From NCBI RefSeq assembly GCF_004027225.2, contig NC_044289.2:3709761-3773760 (forward strand): a DNA stretch of 64,000 bases, read 5' to 3'. Under the pieces are notes generated by a model. It searched no databases. It was not told where the DNA came from and worked only from the letters and a program-made list of their open reading frames with translations. The position numbers and the translations under genes are program-made. This document shows, one piece after another, positions 60,244 through 64,000 of the stretch (position 1 is the first letter of the stretch; every line of letters begins with the position of its first letter). This DNA is from Strigops habroptila (lineage: Eukaryota > Chordata > Aves > Psittaciformes > Psittacidae).

Positions 60244-61385
60244 ACTCAGTGCAAACACCAGCCACTGCAGAGGTCTGCATCTGGGAAACCTCTGGCTTTT
60301 CAGGCTTTCCATGGTGACAGAGGCTCTGGAAGCCACCTGAGTGGTTGGAGTCTCCACAGCACCCCCTGAGCTGTAAGCAACATATCTCAAGAAAGAGCAG
60401 GTTCTAATACAAGTTCCCTTGGCCAGTGGTTTTCAGTGCTTCAGCAAAGAAAACCCCCCAGCACTGAGGTCTTTAACCAGATTAATGCTCAGAGCAGGCC
60501 CAGTTAAAGTTTTCCATAGGCTATACCAGCAGGCTGCAGGCCATGGCAGGAGCGACAGAGCAGCTCTGTGTACAGACCAGGGAAAGGCAGACACCACAGC
60601 ACTTTAACCAGCCAGAGCAGATTTATAATTCAATAGCAGGATTAATAATATATATCACTATCTAAAGTCCTTCATGTGTGTGGCTAGGCATATTAGCAAG
60701 TGAATATGAAGTTAGTGCCGTAACAGCAGGCACAAATTATTTAGAGTCTGTTCTTCCCTGTGAGTAAGCTCCAGGGAGGAGCTGTAAGCTTACACAGCAG
60801 ACCTGACAGTGTAGAAAGGGTGGCAGGCTGGTAATTATCTGTTCTCACTCCAGTAAACCTTTATTTTTGTTCCAGTCATTCCAGCCGAATCCAGGACAAG
60901 AGGATAAAGGACATTTGGTTAAGGTGTTGCACACACAGTAGTAAACAGCAGACACAGTAGGTCTGCAGTACTCTGCTGCAATGTGAGAATGACCATATGT
61001 GTCTGCCTGATGATGGCTTATATATAGGGAGAGACTAGAAGAAACCAGGGAATCATAAAGTGAGTTTCTTCTCAAGACCCTGCCTCACTTTTGGCAGTTG
61101 GCAAAGCTGTCGGAGGCTGCACCTGCACTTCCAGGTTTGACAGGCATCAGTGCCTTCCCTGCTTCACATCACTCCCAGGACGTGTTTATGCCTGTGATGA
61201 GGAGTTTAATTAGGTACCACAAGAAAAAGTACTTCTGCAGCATTGGACTCCACATCTTAGATTGTTGTGAGATGCTTTTGCAAAGATATCTCATGGGGTG
61301 CAATCAAAGGCTCCAAACTTCAGGCACATCATCACTTCTGAAACTCATAAAATTAAATGGCAGTTCACAGAGAAAGATGAGAAAT
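60244..61385. other. Non-coding stretch, nothing recognised
   Basis: No supported gene was found. A 121-codon open frame at 61098-61463 runs through a poly(A) tract and is not considered coding. Confidence 0.45.
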
Positions 61386-61406
61386 AAAAAAAAAAAAAAA
61401 AAAAAA
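61386..61406 (+). repeat. Poly(A) tract, 21 bases
   Basis: Twenty-one consecutive A follow GAAAT. No convincing retroposed gene lies upstream and no target-site duplication was seen, so it is listed only as a homopolymer. Confidence 0.85.
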
Positions 61407-64000
61407 TCAGAGAGAAAACATCTGTGTCTACATGAACCTGAGGAGGACGTAATTAGGCACTGACAGGACATAAGGGATTGTCACGGGCTTTTAAAAGAGT
61501 GGAATAGGGCCAGTTTGTTGGTGATCCTCATTCCTTTTATGCACCCCAAAAGCAAACAAGGTTAAATATCACCAAGATTAGTTACCTAACTTGGAATAAT
61601 GAGCATGTGAATCTGCACCTCTGCTGTACATAAAACCTTGTGCAGACTGACAGCAACATCAGGCTGTGCTTTTGAAAGGTGAAATATTTGTAAGTGCAGG
61701 TGAGGGCGAGCAGCAAAGCCTGGTCCTGGTGAGAGGCAGGAAGGGAAATGGCTGCATTAAGCAGTCTAGCAGCACTCCTGATTAACAACTGTCCCCAGGC
61801 TGAGCTCCTGAACATCAGAGTTCAGCAGGTCATCTGTTATGGCAGAGCTAAAAGGCACTGAAACAATGTGGAATGAGAAGGATTTATTTATTTATAAATC
61901 TGGTTATCTGCTTCCACTCTGAGGAAAGGAGGTGAATGCAGGAGCAACAGACATGGACCCCTTCCCCAAAAGGGCATGTGGGAACAAAAGCACAAAGGAA
62001 AGAGCTCATTGGTAAAAATACAGGACTTCATCCTTCTTTCAACACCCATCCAAATGGCTCTCTGCTGCTTTAATAATAGCACATGAAAACCAGACCTGGC
62101 TGTGCTTATTAAGAGCAATCTACTCATCTGCACATCTCCCCTCGTCAAGGGCTTCACAACATGCTTTCATTCCTGCTATGTCTTCTAATGGCTCCCACAA
62201 ACATATCCAGCCTCTAGAGATCTTCACAAAATGCTGCCTTTGATGGCTTGTAGCAGGAATTCAGCATTAGGGCTGTACAATGGGCTACAGAAGCAGCTGC
62301 CTGCACTGCAGAATTGAACAAGGTCCAGCCCCGGATTTAGCAATATATATATGTATATATTAAATGAACAGAACCTGTGGGGCTTTATCCATGTCAGACA
62401 ACAATGCTGCCACTAGATAGTAAGAGAACTGGGTCCCTGTTAGTATAGCACTGTGTCTAGGTGAGAAATCAGTGTACGGCTTGGTGCACCACAGTCCTAT
62501 CCTGCTGAGGTTTAATGTCCCAAAAGGTCATCAGGTCTGTCTACACCTCCACACCATAGACTCAACTGTGTTCACATTTGAACCAGGCAGTACCCATAAT
62601 AAAAACATCCAGTTATTATTTTTCAGTTTATGCAATGGAGAATCATGCATTATTTTGACAAGGTTATCCTTTGTTAAAAAAAACATACACCTTATTTGAA
62701 GTCTGAATCATTTATCCTGTGCTTTCAGTTTCAGATCTCACCCTACCTCTAGTATTAAACTTCCCTATGGTGTTTGGTCACCTTGGGATCACTCATCTTT
62801 AACCTTCTCTTGGCCAAGTTTATCTGATTGAACTTCTCGAGTTATTCACCACCCTGACGCTATGTCATTATCTAAACTTTCCTCTGGTGCATCTCTAAAT
62901 ATCTCCTCCAATTTAGGAGGATCTTCCTTAAGCAATGGCTATTATTGAACACTGTACTTCTGGCTAGCACATTGCTGTGGACCTTCACATTGAGTGCTGA
63001 TTACACTCACACCTTCCACGCCTCACTGCTTCCCAGCACAGTTGTGTCTCCGTTATGGCTACAGCCTTTGCTCCAGTGGGAATGACTTTACATCCACCCC
63101 TATTATTTGCTTATGCCAAGATTCCCAAATAAGCCAGGCTGCCTTATAACACCAATAAGATCTGCCCATCATCTCCCCACATCTTTCTGCCACCTGAAGC
63201 TTCATCTATGACCATTCCATATTTTCTCCTGGGTCATCAGCACAAATACTATTGATATTTCACAGAGACCATGTACCAGTCCTTGCAGGACCTTGTTACA
63301 ACACCCTTCCAAACATGAGCACGGACTTCCAGCTCACAACTGATATGTGGAGATTCATCTCCTCTAAAGCTTTCCATCTATTTAACATGTGCAATGTTGA
63401 ACCTGTAACACTGTAATTCCTTAATTGCAATTAATCTTAAGATATCAAGGAAAATAACATCCTCACTGTCATCATGGTGCTTACAATGACAGACAAGCAA
63501 CATGCAACCCCTTTGCAAAGCACATGCATAGAATTACTGGCAGCATTAAACTTCTAATTAATAGAGAAACACCGAGGCAACAAGAACATTTTTGATGATA
63601 GCTGAAATGCACCTTGCCATTTCAAAGCCCTTAAAGGAGTAACTATCAAAGCTACTTGTCAATTGAGACATCCTTCCACTAAAGCTAGAGTTGGTTCATC
63701 TGATTTGATATCATTACTGGAGACTAATAAAATAGGTTTTTATGCTGTAAGTATCCCAGGAGGCAGCCAATGTTGCCCAGCAGGGCAAGTCCACCCTGGC
63801 AAGCCTGCACCTTCTCACTTTCTGGTTTCCTTCCCAGAAACTGCTGAAAACATTTTCTTCTCAAATGCCTTCCTGGAATAACCTGCCCTGCCTGTCTCAC
63901 TCTGAAGGAATAAGAACATCTGATTTAATGCAGCCTGAAGTCAGTAATGTGATCTGCCACCCCTTCTGCAGGAAGAAGAAGGCAGTAGGAGAGCTGGAAG
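61407..64000. other. Non-coding stretch to the end of the window
   Basis: No gene, RNA gene or repeat family could be identified. A short TA-rich run (TATATATATGTATATATTA) lies near 62343-62361. Confidence 0.45.

Noticed and set aside
61098..61463. Possible processed retrocopy ending in poly(A) at 61386
   Set aside because: No parent gene was recognised, no target-site duplication was found, and the frame runs on through the A tract.

Overview
The window looks like nuclear DNA from a bird. It contains many CR1 LINE copies with the avian 3' tail (repeats of ATTCTATG), spliced genes with GT-AG introns, very little simple-sequence DNA and compact introns. The CR1 style suggests Neoaves, perhaps a passerine, but the species cannot be fixed from sequence alone. 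I see no prokaryotic features.

Layout. Positions 1-3450 are non-coding and include one probable MIR/CORE-SINE-type relic (about 1926-2065). Positions 3454-7919 hold a complete compact perilipin gene on the + strand, closest to PLIN3/TIP47: an inverted CCAAT box, a TATA box, a probable non-coding first exon, seven coding exons (465 codons plus stop) and poly(A) signals. Positions 8-49 kb are a gene desert carrying CR1 fragments, one old CR1/L3-type LINE tail (38.3-39.07 kb) and a decayed Ty3/Gypsy reverse transcriptase fragment (17.1-17.3 kb). No protein gene could be supported there.

Positions 49.7-60.3 kb are the most interesting part. On the - strand lies a five-exon gene model (49743-52162) whose protein resembles the N-terminus of fibrous sheath-interacting protein 2 (FSIP2) but ends after about 420 residues. 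A second copy of its 3' part (58893-60214, + strand) is an inverted duplicate of exactly the same length, 1322 bp, introns included, with roughly 16-18 differences by eye. It is fused at its 5' edge to a truncated antisense CR1. The CR1-FSIP2 composite sits between 27-bp imperfect direct repeats, so it looks like a single recent insertion of genomic DNA. The two copies are separated by 7.8 kb containing two more CR1 elements. The last 3.7 kb show nothing I can identify.

The perilipin gene (lipid-droplet coat) and the FSIP2-like gene (sperm-tail family) have no evident functional link. They simply flank a long non-coding interval.
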